A stretch of DNA of 27,482 bases from Bacillota bacterium (GCA_021845645.1 JAJZVM010000047.1:1-27482); one strand, 5' to 3'; counted from the first letter of the stretch, positions 1 through 7,342 are shown. Notes: generated by a model not told the origin, from the letters alone. Program-made: numbers and translations.

Positions 1-285
1 GAAGTTCCGAAAGGCCTGCCCCAGCTGCATGATCGCCATCTGCGGTGCGTTCTTCGTAACGTCGAGCATCCAGGGGAACTCCTCGCGCTTGATCGCGTTG
101 AGCTGGCGGCGCAGGGAGGCTTCCGAGGGGGCGGGCAGGGATGGATCCGCCCGGTGCGCCGCATACTGGCGGTCCCACTCCGCAAGGCCCCAGTTGTAGG
201 AAAACCGCGCCGTCCCCGCCGCCTTGGCGAAGTACGTTCCCTGCTTGTTGTTGGGATCAAGAGCGATCTTGTGGGCCATCAGCAT
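1..285 (-). CDS. tnpB: IS607/IS605-type TnpB, N-terminal part (runs off the left edge)
   Basis: The 95 visible codons encode the N-terminus of a TnpB, the RNA-guided nuclease that accompanies IS605 and IS607 transposases. I recognise the family start in residues 5-20 (HKIALDPNNKQGTYFAKAAG), followed by FSYNWGLAEWDRQY and the LRRQLNAIK...FPWMLDVTKNAPQ stretch. ATG at 285 is chosen because AGGAGG (300-295) lies 9 bases upstream; a second in-frame ATG at 279 is too far away. The start overlaps the end of the tnpA remnant by 29 bases, the normal arrangement in this IS group. The reading frame is open to the edge, so whether the RuvC-like nuclease domain is intact cannot be seen. Confidence 0.85.
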   Translation of the reverse strand, partial: MLMAHKIALDPNNKQGTYFAKAAGTARFSYNWGLAEWDRQYAAHRADPSLPAPSEASLRRQLNAIKREEFPWMLDVTKNAPQMAIMQLGQAFRNF

Positions 286-825
286 TGCTTTGCACCTCCT
301 CTACCGCCCTCTTCACGCCGTCCAGCAGCTTCTGGTTCTTGCGTGAGCGGCTGCCGTAGAGCCTGGCCGAGAAGACTGTAATGATCTCCAGAACGTCCTT
401 GGCCAGGTCCTCCTCGAACGTCGTGTCTTCCCCCTGGTTGAGGATGACGACCTCGACCTCCTTGGCCTCGCAGATGGCGAAGATGAGGTCGGCGCCGAAC
501 GCAGCAGCCTGTCCCAATGGCTGATCACCAGCCGCCCGACTTTGCCATCCAAGATTTCGCCGAGCAGGCGCTTGAATCCCTTCTTTTGGCAGTTCATCCC
601 CGATCCGAGGTCCGCCACGATCTCGAACGTCCAGCCCTGGCGGGCGCAGTACAGCTCCAAGAGCGCGCGGTACATCTCCGGCCTAAGCTTGGCCAGGTCA
701 TAGCGGCGATGCTTCCCAGCCGTATGTTCAGGCACCAGCTTGCCCTGTGCTTCCCATTGTCTCAGCGTCGTGATGGAGATACCCAAGGATTTGGCTGCCT
801 CACCGATTCCAACGAATTTCTCCAA
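257..825 (-). pseudogene. tnpA: IS607-family serine recombinase TnpA, internally deleted and frameshifted
   Basis: The first frame has a MerR-like helix-turn-helix (GIGEAAKSLGISITTLRQWEAQGKL, residues 6-30) and then jumps from LAKLRPEMYRA to LLELYCARQGWTFEIVADLGSG. Relatives that I know have about 25-30 residues between these, including the YARVSS segment with the catalytic serine, so an internal deletion of the nucleophile region is inferred near 663. At about 500-501 the frame is lost after HWDRLLR. The second frame continues with FGADLIFAICEAKEVEVVILNQGEDTTFEEDLAKDVLEIITVFSARLYGSRSRKNQKLLDGV to a stop at 257. One missing base explains the shift. The start at 825 is a TTG with no convincing ribosome site, so the N-terminus is uncertain. 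The protein should not be an active recombinase. Confidence 0.8.
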
Positions 826-869
826 ATAAATAAGTGTAGAACAGATCTGCGGTGGTTCGAAGCAAACTG

Positions 870-897
870 TTCAACCCCATGCCCGAGGTGCTAGGAT
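870..897 (+). promoter_or_regulatory. Probable sigma-A promoter of the thiamin operon
   Basis: TTCAAC (870-875) and TAGGAT (892-897) are separated by 16 bases, giving 3/6 and 4/6 matches to the -35 and -10 consensus. Transcription would start near 903-905, at the 5' edge of the riboswitch, which is where a riboswitch promoter should lie. It sits just outside the IS607 remnant. Assignment is by position and weak consensus only. Confidence 0.45.
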
Positions 898-902
898 GGG
901 GG

Positions 903-990
903 CGTAGCTGGGGGTGCCGCAAGGCTGAGAGGCTCCTTAGGGAGCCAACCCTTCGAACCTGATCTGGGTCATTCCAGCGTAGGGAAGCAA
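903..990 (+). promoter_or_regulatory. TPP riboswitch (THI element)
   Basis: The conserved thi-box blocks occur in order: GGGGTGCC (911-918), CTGAGA (924-929), ACCCTTCGAACCTGATCTGG (948-967) and CCAGCGTAGGGAAGC (974-988). This is the thiamin pyrophosphate aptamer, and it precedes thiE, as expected. CGTAGC at 903-908 can pair with GCTACG at 1001-1006 inside the downstream terminator, which would give an antiterminator when TPP is absent; that pairing is my inference. When TPP is bound the short closing helix (for example GCT 907-909 with AGC 986-988) would release the terminator and shut off the operon. Confidence 0.93.
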
Positions 991-993
991 GGT

Positions 994-1028
994 GCCCGGG
1001 GCTACGAGCCTCTGGGCGTTTTGCTTTT
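994..1028 (+). terminator. Intrinsic terminator of the TPP riboswitch
   Basis: GCCCGGGGCT (994-1003) pairs with AGCCTCTGGGC (1007-1017) around an ACG loop, with one bulged T, and is followed by TTTTGCTTTT (1019-1028). It lies between the aptamer and thiE and so is the likely expression platform, acting by transcription attenuation. Confidence 0.75.
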
Positions 1029-1045
1029 GAGAGGGGCGGTTCTGC

Positions 1046-1648
1046 TTGACGTCTCTGTGGACGCTGCAGCTTCTGGTTCCCGCCGATCGCATGTGCTTCC
1101 CGCAGGTGGAGGCGGCCATCCGCGGCGGCGTGACGCTCGTGCAATTGCGGGAGAAGCAGCGGAGCGACGGCGAGACCTATCGCGTCGGCATGGAGCTGCG
1201 GGATCTGGTGCGGCGGGCGGGAGCGGCCTTCTTCGTGAACGACCGGACGGACCTGGCCCTCGCGCTTGCGGCCGACGGGGTGCACGTCGGTCAGGGCGAC
1301 CTGCCGGTGGACGCCGTGCGGCGTATCGCGCCGGGTCTCCTGGTCGGCGCGTCGAGCCACGATCTCGAGAGCGCCCGCAGGGTGCAGGCGGCCGACTATG
1401 TCGCGTTCGGCCCCATCTTCCCGACCCCTTCGAAGGAGGACGCCGCCGCCCCCACCGGCGTCGCGGCCCTGCGGCAGGCGGCGGCCGAGATCTCCCGGCC
1501 ACTGGTCGCGATCGGCGGCATCGGCGCCGCCAACGCCGCCCAGCTGAAGAGCAGCGGTGTCGTCGGCCTCGCGGTCATCAGCGCGATCCTCGGTGCCAGC
1601 GACCCCGAAGCGGCCGCGCGGCGACTGCGCGAGGAGTTCCTGGCGTGA
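1046..1648 (+). CDS. thiE: Thiamine-phosphate synthase ThiE
   Basis: ThiE joins the pyrimidine (HMP diphosphate) and thiazole phosphate to give thiamin monophosphate. The 200-residue length is normal for the family. Visible motifs are GGVTLVQLREK (phosphate and Mg region), FFVNDRTDLAL, GVHVGQGDLP, FGPIFPTPSKED and LVAIGGI, all in the right order for this TIM barrel. The start is TTG at 1046, with GAGGGGCGG (1031-1039) a few bases upstream. It is the first gene after the TPP riboswitch and overlaps the next gene by 4 bases (GTGA). The FGPIFPT motif, rather than FGHVF, separates it from the TenI paralogue beside it. Confidence 0.95.
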   Translation: MTSLWTLQLLVPADRMCFPQVEAAIRGGVTLVQLREKQRSDGETYRVGMELRDLVRRAGAAFFVNDRTDLALALAADGVHVGQGDLPVDAVRRIAPGLLVGASSHDLESARRVQAADYVAFGPIFPTPSKEDAAAPTGVAALRQAAAEISRPLVAIGGIGAANAAQLKSSGVVGLAVISAILGASDPEAAARRLREEFLA

Positions 1649-2289
1649 GGCGCGGCGTCCTCGTCTGGCTGCAGGAGCCGGAGGTGCCACTGCAGGCGCT
1701 TCGCGAGGCCGGCGACACGGGGGCCGACGCCGTGCTGCTGCGCAGGCCCGGGGCTTCGGCGCAGGCCATGCGCGATGGCGCCCTGCGGGTGAGGCAGGCG
1801 GGACTCTCCGTCATCGTCAACGACCGGCTGGACGTGGCACTGGCCCTCCAGGTTCCCTGCCAGCTGCGTCACGACAGTCTGCCGCCAGACCTTGCCCGCC
1901 TGCTCGCGCCGCGGCTGCCGCTCGGCGCCTCGGTGCACGAGGCGGACGACGTACGGCGGGCGGTCGACGCCGGCGTGGACTATCTCGTGTTCGGCCACGT
2001 CTTCCCGACGGCGTCCAAGGCCGGGGCGCCGCCGCGCGGCGTCAAGGCCCTTGCGGCCGTCGTGCGGGCGTCGGGCGTGCCGGTGCTCGCCATCGGCGGC
2101 GTGACGGCCGGGAATGTCGCCGAGGTGCTGGCCGCAGGAGCGGCGGGGGTGGTGGTGCGCTCCGGCATCGGGCAGGCAAGTGCGGCAGAGGACGCCCATG
2201 CCTTGCGCCTGGCGCTGGATGCAGGGCCTGCACCCCCTGCTGTCCTGACGCGGAATCTCAGGGAGGTGCTCCATTGCGCATCCGCGTGA
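1645..2289 (+). CDS. tenI: TenI-type thiazole tautomerase
   Basis: This 214-residue ThiE-like barrel carries FGHVFPTASKAGAPPRG, the TenI signature. The His in FGHVF matches the catalytic His122 of Bacillus subtilis TenI, which converts the ThiG product to the aromatic thiazole phosphate. The ThiE substrate motifs are weakened: the usual VQLREK segment reads VLLRRPG, and GVHVGQ is CQLRHDS. VNDRLDVAL and LAIGGVTAGN remain. The start is GTG at 1645, overlapping the thiE stop by 4 bases, so translation is probably coupled. The end overlaps the start of the thiS::thiG frame by 16 bases. A second TMP synthase is the alternative, but the His motif and the position before thiS-thiG favour the tautomerase. 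Confidence 0.87.
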   Translation: MRRGVLVWLQEPEVPLQALREAGDTGADAVLLRRPGASAQAMRDGALRVRQAGLSVIVNDRLDVALALQVPCQLRHDSLPPDLARLLAPRLPLGASVHEADDVRRAVDAGVDYLVFGHVFPTASKAGAPPRGVKALAAVVRASGVPVLAIGGVTAGNVAEVLAAGAAGVVVRSGIGQASAAEDAHALRLALDAGPAPPAVLTRNLREVLHCASA

Positions 2290-3248
2290 ACGGGGAGTGG
2301 CGCGACCTACCGGAAGGGGTCAGCGTGCGCGAGATGCTCGCGGCGCTCGGTCTTGAGTCCCTATGGCTGGCCGTCGCCGTCGGCGGCGAGGTCGTGCCGC
2401 AGGCGCGCTGGGACGACCACAGGATCTTGGCGAACGACGAGGTGGAGGTGGTGACCGCGATGGCCGGTGGTGATGACGTGCTCGAGATCGCGGGTCTCAG
2501 GCTGGGTTGCCGTCTGCTGGTTGGTACGGGCAAGTTCAAGGACATGGCGACGATGCGCGAAGCCTTGCGTCGCAGCGGCAGCGAGATGGTCACGGTGTCG
2601 GTGCGCTACTTCGGACCCGACAGCGGCCAGCCGATCCTGCCGAATCTCGAGCTGGACCGCTATCACCTGCTGCCCAACACGGCGGGCGCCTATACGGCCG
2701 CCGACGCCGTGCACATGGCGCACCTCGGCCGTGAGATCACTGGCACCGATCTCGTCAAGCTCGAGGTGATCGGGGACCGCGAGACGCTCTGGCCGGACAC
2801 CGCAGCCACGATCGCCGCGACGCGGCAGCTGGTCGAGGAAGGCTTCAAGGTGCTGGCGTACACCTCGCCCGATCTCGTCGCCGCGCTGCGCATCGAGGAC
2901 GCCGGTGCGTCGGCAGTCATGCCGCTGGGCTCGCCGATCGGCACCGGCCAGGGACTCATCGACTGGCAGAGCCTCGGCCGCATCGTCGCGCGGATCAAGG
3001 TGCCGGTGGTGGTGGACGCGGGCATCGGTGTGCCGTCGGATGCTGCCATGGCCCTGGAGCTGGGGGCGGACGCGGTGCTCGTGAACACCGCCATCGCGCA
3101 CGCTGACGACCCGGGCGCCATGGCGGAGGCGATGCGGCTCGGCGTCGCCGCGGGACGCCTGGCGCATCTGGCCGGGCGCATCCCGCGCCTGGGACGCGCC
3201 GAGCCGTCGAGCCCGGAGGCGGGCGTGCCGCGGGTGGTCGGGGCATGA
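2274..3248 (+). CDS. thiSG: Fused sulfur carrier ThiS and thiazole synthase ThiG
   Basis: One uninterrupted 324-codon frame holds two proteins of thiazole synthesis. Residues 1-66 are ThiS: RIRVNGEWRDLPEGVSVREML, ending in VVTAMAGG. Residues 67-324 are ThiG: LLVGTGKF (81-88), VKLEVIG with Lys162 (which corresponds to the Schiff-base Lys96 of B. subtilis ThiG), the PLGSPIGTGQGL phosphate loop, and VVDAGIGVPSDAA...LVNTAIA. TTG at 2274 is the start, with GGGAGG (2261-2266) 7 bases upstream. No stop codon separates the parts; possible internal starts are ATG at 2460 and GTG at 2478, neither with a good ribosome site. ThiS normally needs a free Gly-Gly end to receive sulfur, so the fusion implies cleavage after Gly66 or another mechanism. 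Such fusions have been annotated before, as I recall. The end overlaps thiO by 4 bases (ATGA). Confidence 0.93.
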   Translation: MRIRVNGEWRDLPEGVSVREMLAALGLESLWLAVAVGGEVVPQARWDDHRILANDEVEVVTAMAGGDDVLEIAGLRLGCRLLVGTGKFKDMATMREALRRSGSEMVTVSVRYFGPDSGQPILPNLELDRYHLLPNTAGAYTAADAVHMAHLGREITGTDLVKLEVIGDRETLWPDTAATIAATRQLVEEGFKVLAYTSPDLVAALRIEDAGASAVMPLGSPIGTGQGLIDWQSLGRIVARIKVPVVVDAGIGVPSDAAMALELGADAVLVNTAIAHADDPGAMAEAMRLGVAAGRLAHLAGRIPRLGRAEPSSPEAGVPRVVGA

Positions 3249-4276
3249 CGCCGGACCTGGTGGTGGTGGGCGGCGGGATCATCGGCCTGAGCTGCGCGTG
3301 GCAGGCGCAGCAGGCAGGCATGCACGTGCAGGTGCTCGATGCGCGCGGCCCCGGCGAGGGGGCATCGCGCCGCGCGGCCGGCATGCTTCTGCCGGACATC
3401 GAAGGAGAGCACGACCCGTCCGAGCGCGACTTCGGCCGGCGCAGCTACGAGATCTACCCGCGCTTCGCCGCAGACGTGGAGGCTGCCGGCGGGCAGCCGA
3501 CGGGCTACGCCCGATGCAGCTGCTGTCTCGTCGCCCAGTCTCCAGAGAGGGCGCAGTCGCTGCGGCACATGGAATGGGGCGCGTTCCTCGAGGTCCCGGC
3601 GCTCGCGGCGGAGCTGCCCGGCATCGGCGAGAGCTTCGGCGCGCGCCGCGGTCCCGCGGCGCAGGTGGAGCCCCGTCAGCTCGTCGAGGCACTGGCCAGC
3701 GGTCTCAGGCGCCGGGGCGCCGAGATCGAGACGGGCCTCGCCGTTACGGACGTGCGCCGCGGACCGCGCGGCGTCGAGGGCGTGCAGATGGCCGACGGCA
3801 GCATGCGCCAGGCGGCGCGCTACCTGTTCGCCACCGGTGCGTGGGCGGGCACGATGCCCTACCTCGCCGAACGTGGGCTCGTCACGGAACCCGTGCGGGG
3901 CGAGATCGTCACGCTCGAGGACAGTGGCGACGAGCCGCTTGCGGACATCATCTTCGGACAGGGCATCTATCTCGCCCCCAAGGGCGGGCGCAAGGTGTAC
4001 CTCGGTGCCACAGAGGAGAGAGCGGGCTTCGACGAGCGTCCGACGGCCGGTGGCACTCTGCACCTCCTGGAGGGGCTGCGCCGGCTCTACCCGGCGGCCA
4101 TGCGGTGGCAGGTGCGCGAGACCTGGGCCGGCCTGCGGCCGTACCGGGCGGGCGGGCCGCTCATCGCGCGCATCGACGAGAACGCGGTGGCGGCCGCGGG
4201 CCACCACCGCAACGGGATCCTGCTCGCGCCGGCGACGGCGGAGCGCGTCCTCGCGCTACTCGCCGAGCTCCAGTAG
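3245..4276 (+). CDS. thiO: Glycine oxidase ThiO (FAD-dependent)
   Basis: ThiO oxidises glycine to dehydroglycine, the carbon-nitrogen donor for ThiG in aerobic organisms. The 343-residue protein begins with the FAD-binding Rossmann motif LVVVGGGIIGLSCAWQAQQAG and the following VLDARGPGEGASRRAAGML segment. The C-terminal TWAGLRPYRAGGPLIAR contains the Arg that binds the substrate carboxylate in B. subtilis glycine oxidase. The start ATG at 3245 overlaps the thiG stop (ATGA). As the last gene of the thi operon it identifies the oxygen-dependent ThiO route rather than the tyrosine-lyase ThiH route. Its 3' end overlaps the convergent murE by 21 bases, with no terminator visible between them. Confidence 0.92.
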   Translation: MTPDLVVVGGGIIGLSCAWQAQQAGMHVQVLDARGPGEGASRRAAGMLLPDIEGEHDPSERDFGRRSYEIYPRFAADVEAAGGQPTGYARCSCCLVAQSPERAQSLRHMEWGAFLEVPALAAELPGIGESFGARRGPAAQVEPRQLVEALASGLRRRGAEIETGLAVTDVRRGPRGVEGVQMADGSMRQAARYLFATGAWAGTMPYLAERGLVTEPVRGEIVTLEDSGDEPLADIIFGQGIYLAPKGGRKVYLGATEERAGFDERPTAGGTLHLLEGLRRLYPAAMRWQVRETWAGLRPYRAGGPLIARIDENAVAAAGHHRNGILLAPATAERVLALLAELQ

Positions 4277-5740
4277 CTCCTGCACGGCCTGGATGTCGGT
4301 CATCGGCCGTCCCTGGTACCGTTCGTCCCAGATCTCCGCACCCTTGCCGGTGATCGTGACGGTATCGCCCTGGCCCGCAAGCGCCAGGGCGTGCCTGATC
4401 GCCTCGTAGCGGTCCAGGACGATGTCGGTGGGGACGCCGCTCTCCCGGGCGCCGCTGGCCACCTCGGTCGCCGTCTGCAGGGCGTTCTCACCCCGCGGGT
4501 TGTCGATCGTGACGACCAGACGGTCTGCGAGGGCTGCGGCGATCGCGCCCATGAGCGGCCGCTTGCCGCGGTCCCGCTCGCCGCGCCCGCCGAACACCGC
4601 GATGACCCGGCCCGGACTGGTCCGGCGCGCGAAGCGCAGGAGCTGCACGAGACCCGCCGGGTTGTGCGCGTAGTCGATGACGACGCGGCGGTCCGGATTC
4701 CTGGTCTCGACGATGTGCGTGCGCCCTGCCACCGAACGCACGCCCGCAATGCGCTCCAGCACGTCAGAGGGATTCACATCGAAGCCCGTGGCCGCCGCCA
4801 GGGCGGCGAGGGCGTTTTCCACGTTGTAGCTGCCGGGCAGGTGCAGCTCGAGCGGGTAGGTGTCGCCATCGACCGCCACGTCGCCGCGGCCGCCGGCAAT
4901 GCCCTCGTCCTGCCAGCGCACGAGGCGCACGTCGCCGTCCTGGCCGAACGTGCGGATGGGAACCGTGGTCACGGACCGCAGGTAGTCGTAGGCCGGAGAG
5001 TCGAGGTTGAGGACGGCGAACGCCGGGCGGTCCTGCCCGCCGAGGCCGGAGAACAGGAGCCCCTTTGCCTCGAGATAGCGCTGCATGTCGCCGTGGTAGT
5101 CGGTGTGGTCGCGCGTCCAGTTCGTGAAGACGGCTGCGTCGAATTGGCAGCCGGCGGTGCGGCTCTGGCGCAAGGCGTGCGAGGAGACCTCCATCACGAC
5201 GTCGTGGGCCCCGCGCCGCGCGAGATCGTGGAGCGCAGCCTGCAGTTCGGGCGCGGCTGGCGTCGTCAGGCCGAGCGGGCGGATCAGCTCGCCGTCGAGC
5301 TGCACGCCCAGCGTGCCCAGCGTGCCCACATGGCGCCCGTCATCCCGCAGGGCGCGGCTCAGGAGGGCCGCCGTCGTCGTCTTGCCGTTCGTGCCGGTGA
5401 TGCCCACGACGCGCAGGCGCGCGCAGGGGTCGCCCTCGAAGGCGGCCGCCAGGTGCCCGAGCGCCTCGGCGGCGTCCTGCACCACGATGGACGGCACCGG
5501 CAGGTGCAGCGGCCGCTCGGCCAGCACCGCGATGGCGCCGCGGTCGACCGCCTCCTGCGCGTAGGCCGTCCCGTCGGTGTGCTGGCCGTGGCGGGCGATG
5601 AACAGCCAACCCGGCGCGACGTCGAACGACCGATCCGTGACGCCCTCGATCCTCCGTCCCGCGAAGCTCCCCAGGCGGACCGCCTGGAGCATGTCCTGAT
5701 AGCTCGACAAAGTGCACCTCATCGGGATAGGGATGCTCAC
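4256..5740 (-). CDS. murE: UDP-MurNAc-tripeptide synthetase MurE (meso-diaminopimelate type)
   Basis: MurE adds the third residue to the peptidoglycan stem peptide in the cytoplasm. The 494-residue protein has the P-loop GTNGKT (116-121), LTTPAAPE, EVSSHAL, FTNWTRDHTDYHGD, the carbamylated lysine in EAKGLLF (Lys226), VIDYAHNPAGL, FGGRGERDRGKRPLMG and DNPR (413-416). DNPR is the diaminopimelate-recognition motif; lysine-adding enzymes differ there. The start is GTG at 5740 or ATG at 5722; neither has a clear ribosome site. The gene stands alone rather than in a division/wall cluster, downstream of groES but behind a terminator, and converges on thiO. Whether it is the only MurE of the cell cannot be seen. 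Confidence 0.94.
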   Translation of the reverse strand: MSIPIPMRCTLSSYQDMLQAVRLGSFAGRRIEGVTDRSFDVAPGWLFIARHGQHTDGTAYAQEAVDRGAIAVLAERPLHLPVPSIVVQDAAEALGHLAAAFEGDPCARLRVVGITGTNGKTTTAALLSRALRDDGRHVGTLGTLGVQLDGELIRPLGLTTPAAPELQAALHDLARRGAHDVVMEVSSHALRQSRTAGCQFDAAVFTNWTRDHTDYHGDMQRYLEAKGLLFSGLGGQDRPAFAVLNLDSPAYDYLRSVTTVPIRTFGQDGDVRLVRWQDEGIAGGRGDVAVDGDTYPLELHLPGSYNVENALAALAAATGFDVNPSDVLERIAGVRSVAGRTHIVETRNPDRRVVIDYAHNPAGLVQLLRFARRTSPGRVIAVFGGRGERDRGKRPLMGAIAAALADRLVVTIDNPRGENALQTATEVASGARESGVPTDIVLDRYEAIRHALALAGQGDTVTITGKGAEIWDERYQGRPMTDIQAVQELLELGE

Positions 5741-5782
5741 TTCAGGAGCCTATCATGCAACGCGTGAATGTAACATGAGGGC

Positions 5783-5818
5783 GAAATGAAGCGGGACGGA
5801 CCTTTCGGCCCGTCCCGC
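5783..5818 (-). terminator. Intrinsic terminator after groES
   Basis: On the minus strand GCGGGACGGGCC and GGTCCGTCCCGC form a 12-bp stem (one G-U pair) closed by a GAAA tetraloop (5818-5791), followed by TTCATTTC. The stem starts 2 bases after the groES stop. It separates the glutaredoxin-groES unit from murE. Confidence 0.8.
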
Positions 5819-5820
5819 CT

Positions 5821-6093
5821 CTAGCGGACGATCTTCCCGAGGATGTCCTGCCGCTGCAGGATGATGTGGGTCTGGCCATCGAGCTTGATCTCGGAGCCGC
5901 CGTACTTGGTGTAGAGCACCTCGTCGCCGGCGGCGAGCACCTTGCCGAGCTCCTCGTCGGTGCCCACAGCCACCACGATGCCCTGCTGGGGCTTTTCCTT
6001 GGCCGTGTCGGGGAGGATGATTCCCGATGCGGTCTTCTCCTCGAGCTCTACGGGGCGCACGAGCACGCGATCATCAAGCGGGTGGATCGTCAA
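5821..6093 (-). CDS. groES: Co-chaperonin GroES
   Basis: The 90-residue protein is the 10-kDa lid of the GroEL folding chamber. It shows IHPLDDRVLVRPVE at the N-terminus, the mobile-loop region EEKTASGIILPDTAKEKPQQG (about 18-38), and the KYGGSEIKLDGQTHIILQRQDILG C-terminal half. The start is TTG at 6093, preceded by GGGAG. It lies 22 bases after the glutaredoxin gene and is probably co-transcribed with it. Unusually, no groEL follows: a terminator and then murE do. I see no CIRCE element (TTAGCACTC repeat) upstream, so control by HrcA is not indicated here. Confidence 0.95.
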   Translation of the reverse strand: MTIHPLDDRVLVRPVELEEKTASGIILPDTAKEKPQQGIVVAVGTDEELGKVLAAGDEVLYTKYGGSEIKLDGQTHIILQRQDILGKIVR

Positions 6094-6115
6094 ATCCGTC
6101 GTCTCCCTTGCCGAT

Positions 6116-6352
6116 CTAGCTGCGCAGTCCGAGCGCCTGCACGAGGCGCTGCTGGTCGAAGCCGACGATCACCTTGCCGTTCACGTCGATGACCGGCACG
6201 CCCGTCTGGCCGGAACGCCGCTGGAGCTCCTGCGCGGCCTGGGCGCTGCGGGCGACGTCGACCTCGCGGAAGGGAATGTGCCGTTCGGTCAAGAAGCGCT
6301 TGGCGGAGCGGCAATGGGGGCAGGTCGGGGTCGAGTAGAGCACGACAGCCAA
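6116..6352 (-). CDS. Small glutaredoxin-like thiol redox protein
   Basis: The 78-residue protein has the thioredoxin fold of small glutaredoxin/NrdH-type proteins. The redox centre is CPHC in YSTPTCPHCRSAKRFL (Cys11 and Cys14), the cis-proline loop is TGVPVIDVNG (50-59), and the end VIVGFDQQRLVQALGL matches the family. It probably reduces disulfides in the cytoplasm; the electron donor is unknown. The start is TTG at 6352, because AGGAGG (6367-6362) lies 9 bases upstream. It is the first gene of a two-gene unit with groES and is divergent from the MscS-type channel. CPHC differs from the CPYC of classical glutaredoxins and is closer to YruB-type proteins. Confidence 0.87.
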   Translation of the reverse strand: MAVVLYSTPTCPHCRSAKRFLTERHIPFREVDVARSAQAAQELQRRSGQTGVPVIDVNGKVIVGFDQQRLVQALGLRS

Positions 6353-6472
6353 AAGGTCTCGCCTCCTCGTGCCTAAGATGCGCCCAGTCGGGCTACGCAA
6401 CTGAGTATACCCCAAGGAGTATTGCGACGGAAGATCCCCGCGCAGCCGCGGCAGGCCGACAGACAAAGGGGG

Positions 6473-7291
6473 ATGGCTGTGCAGAGGAGTCTCTGGCCTC
6501 TGGTTCTGCTGTACGCCGGCGTGGCTTTCGTGGTGGTCGCCCTGCCGCACCTTTTGCTTTCGGCCGTGCCGGCATCGGCCGCCGAGCTGGTGCGCGTGGG
6601 GCTTACCGCCGCTTGGGCCATCGTCGCGTTCGCCATCGTGGGGGCCATACGGGGGCGGGGGCTGAGTGAGGTCCGCGCCAGTCCGCCGGAGCGGCGCACG
6701 GTCGTGCATTTCGGGCTGCAGATCCTGCTTGGGGTATTGGTGGTCACGGCCTTCATCGTCGTGGCGGACATCTGGCACGTCTCCCTGACGGGCATCGCCC
6801 TTGGCGGCGCGGTGACGGGGGTCGTGATCGGGCTCGCCGCCCAGTCCATGCTCGGCAATGTGATCGCCGGCAGCATGCTCCTGAGCCTCCGCCCGATGCG
6901 GGTCGGCGAGTGGGTCAGCCTGCGCTCGTGGATGTCCGGCGGCATCGATGCGACCGGCCGCGTCGAGGAGATCAACTTTTTCTACACGGTGCTGCGCGAG
7001 GGCGGCGTGCGCCGCGTCGTGCCGAACAGCGCGGTCGCCGTCTCGACCATCGCCGCCGACGAGACGCAGCAGGCCTTCACGCAGACGCTCACCCTGCCGC
7101 TCAGCCTGCCGCCCGATGCCGTGGCGGCCGTGCTCGCGCCCTTGCGCCGGCGGGAGGTTGTGGAGGTGCGGCAGGACGCGTACGTCCTGCGCCTGGAGTG
7201 GGAAGGCGATCGTCAGAGCCGCGCCGAGCGCATGGAGAAGCTCGTCGCGGTACTCGCCCGGGCCGGCGCGGATGAAGCCCAGCCGGGCTGA
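6473..7291 (+). CDS. MscS-type mechanosensitive channel
   Basis: The protein has hydrophobic segments near residues 8-27 and 35-52, a longer one after RTVVHFGLQILLGVLVVTAFIVVADIWHV, and then the MscS pore helix and beta domain: GIALGGAVTGVVIGLAAQSMLGNVIAGSMLL followed by RPMRVGEWVSL. The Gly/Ala-rich helix followed by the AQxxLGNVIAG pattern is diagnostic for this family, which releases solutes on hypo-osmotic shock. At 272 residues it is near the E. coli MscS length. The start is uncertain: ATG at 6473 or GTG at 6479, both after AAAGGGGG (6465-6472). A TTG at 6422 with AAGGAG only 2 bases before it is less likely. Confidence 0.88.
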   Translation: MAVQRSLWPLVLLYAGVAFVVVALPHLLLSAVPASAAELVRVGLTAAWAIVAFAIVGAIRGRGLSEVRASPPERRTVVHFGLQILLGVLVVTAFIVVADIWHVSLTGIALGGAVTGVVIGLAAQSMLGNVIAGSMLLSLRPMRVGEWVSLRSWMSGGIDATGRVEEINFFYTVLREGGVRRVVPNSAVAVSTIAADETQQAFTQTLTLPLSLPPDAVAAVLAPLRRREVVEVRQDAYVLRLEWEGDRQSRAERMEKLVAVLARAGADEAQPG

Positions 7292-7309
7292 GAGGCGCCG
7301 CCGGCTCAA

Positions 7310-7325
7310 GGCACCGGAAGGTGCC
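7310..7325. terminator. Short hairpin between convergent genes
   Basis: GGCACC and GGTGCC form a perfect 6-bp stem around GGAA in the 51-base gap between the channel gene and the convergent hydrolase. No T-run follows on either strand, so it is at best a weak bidirectional terminator. Confidence 0.3.
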
Positions 7326-7342
7326 GCATGCGTCCGGCCGGC

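Noticed and set aside
1557..2273. Upstream extension of the thiS::thiG frame
   Set aside because: It runs through thiE and tenI in another frame; TTG 2274 with GGGAGG and the start of the ThiS fold mark the true beginning.
1046..2289. thiE and tenI as a simple tandem duplication of thiE
   Set aside because: The second copy has the TenI-specific FGHVF motif and has lost ThiE substrate motifs, so it is a distinct enzyme.
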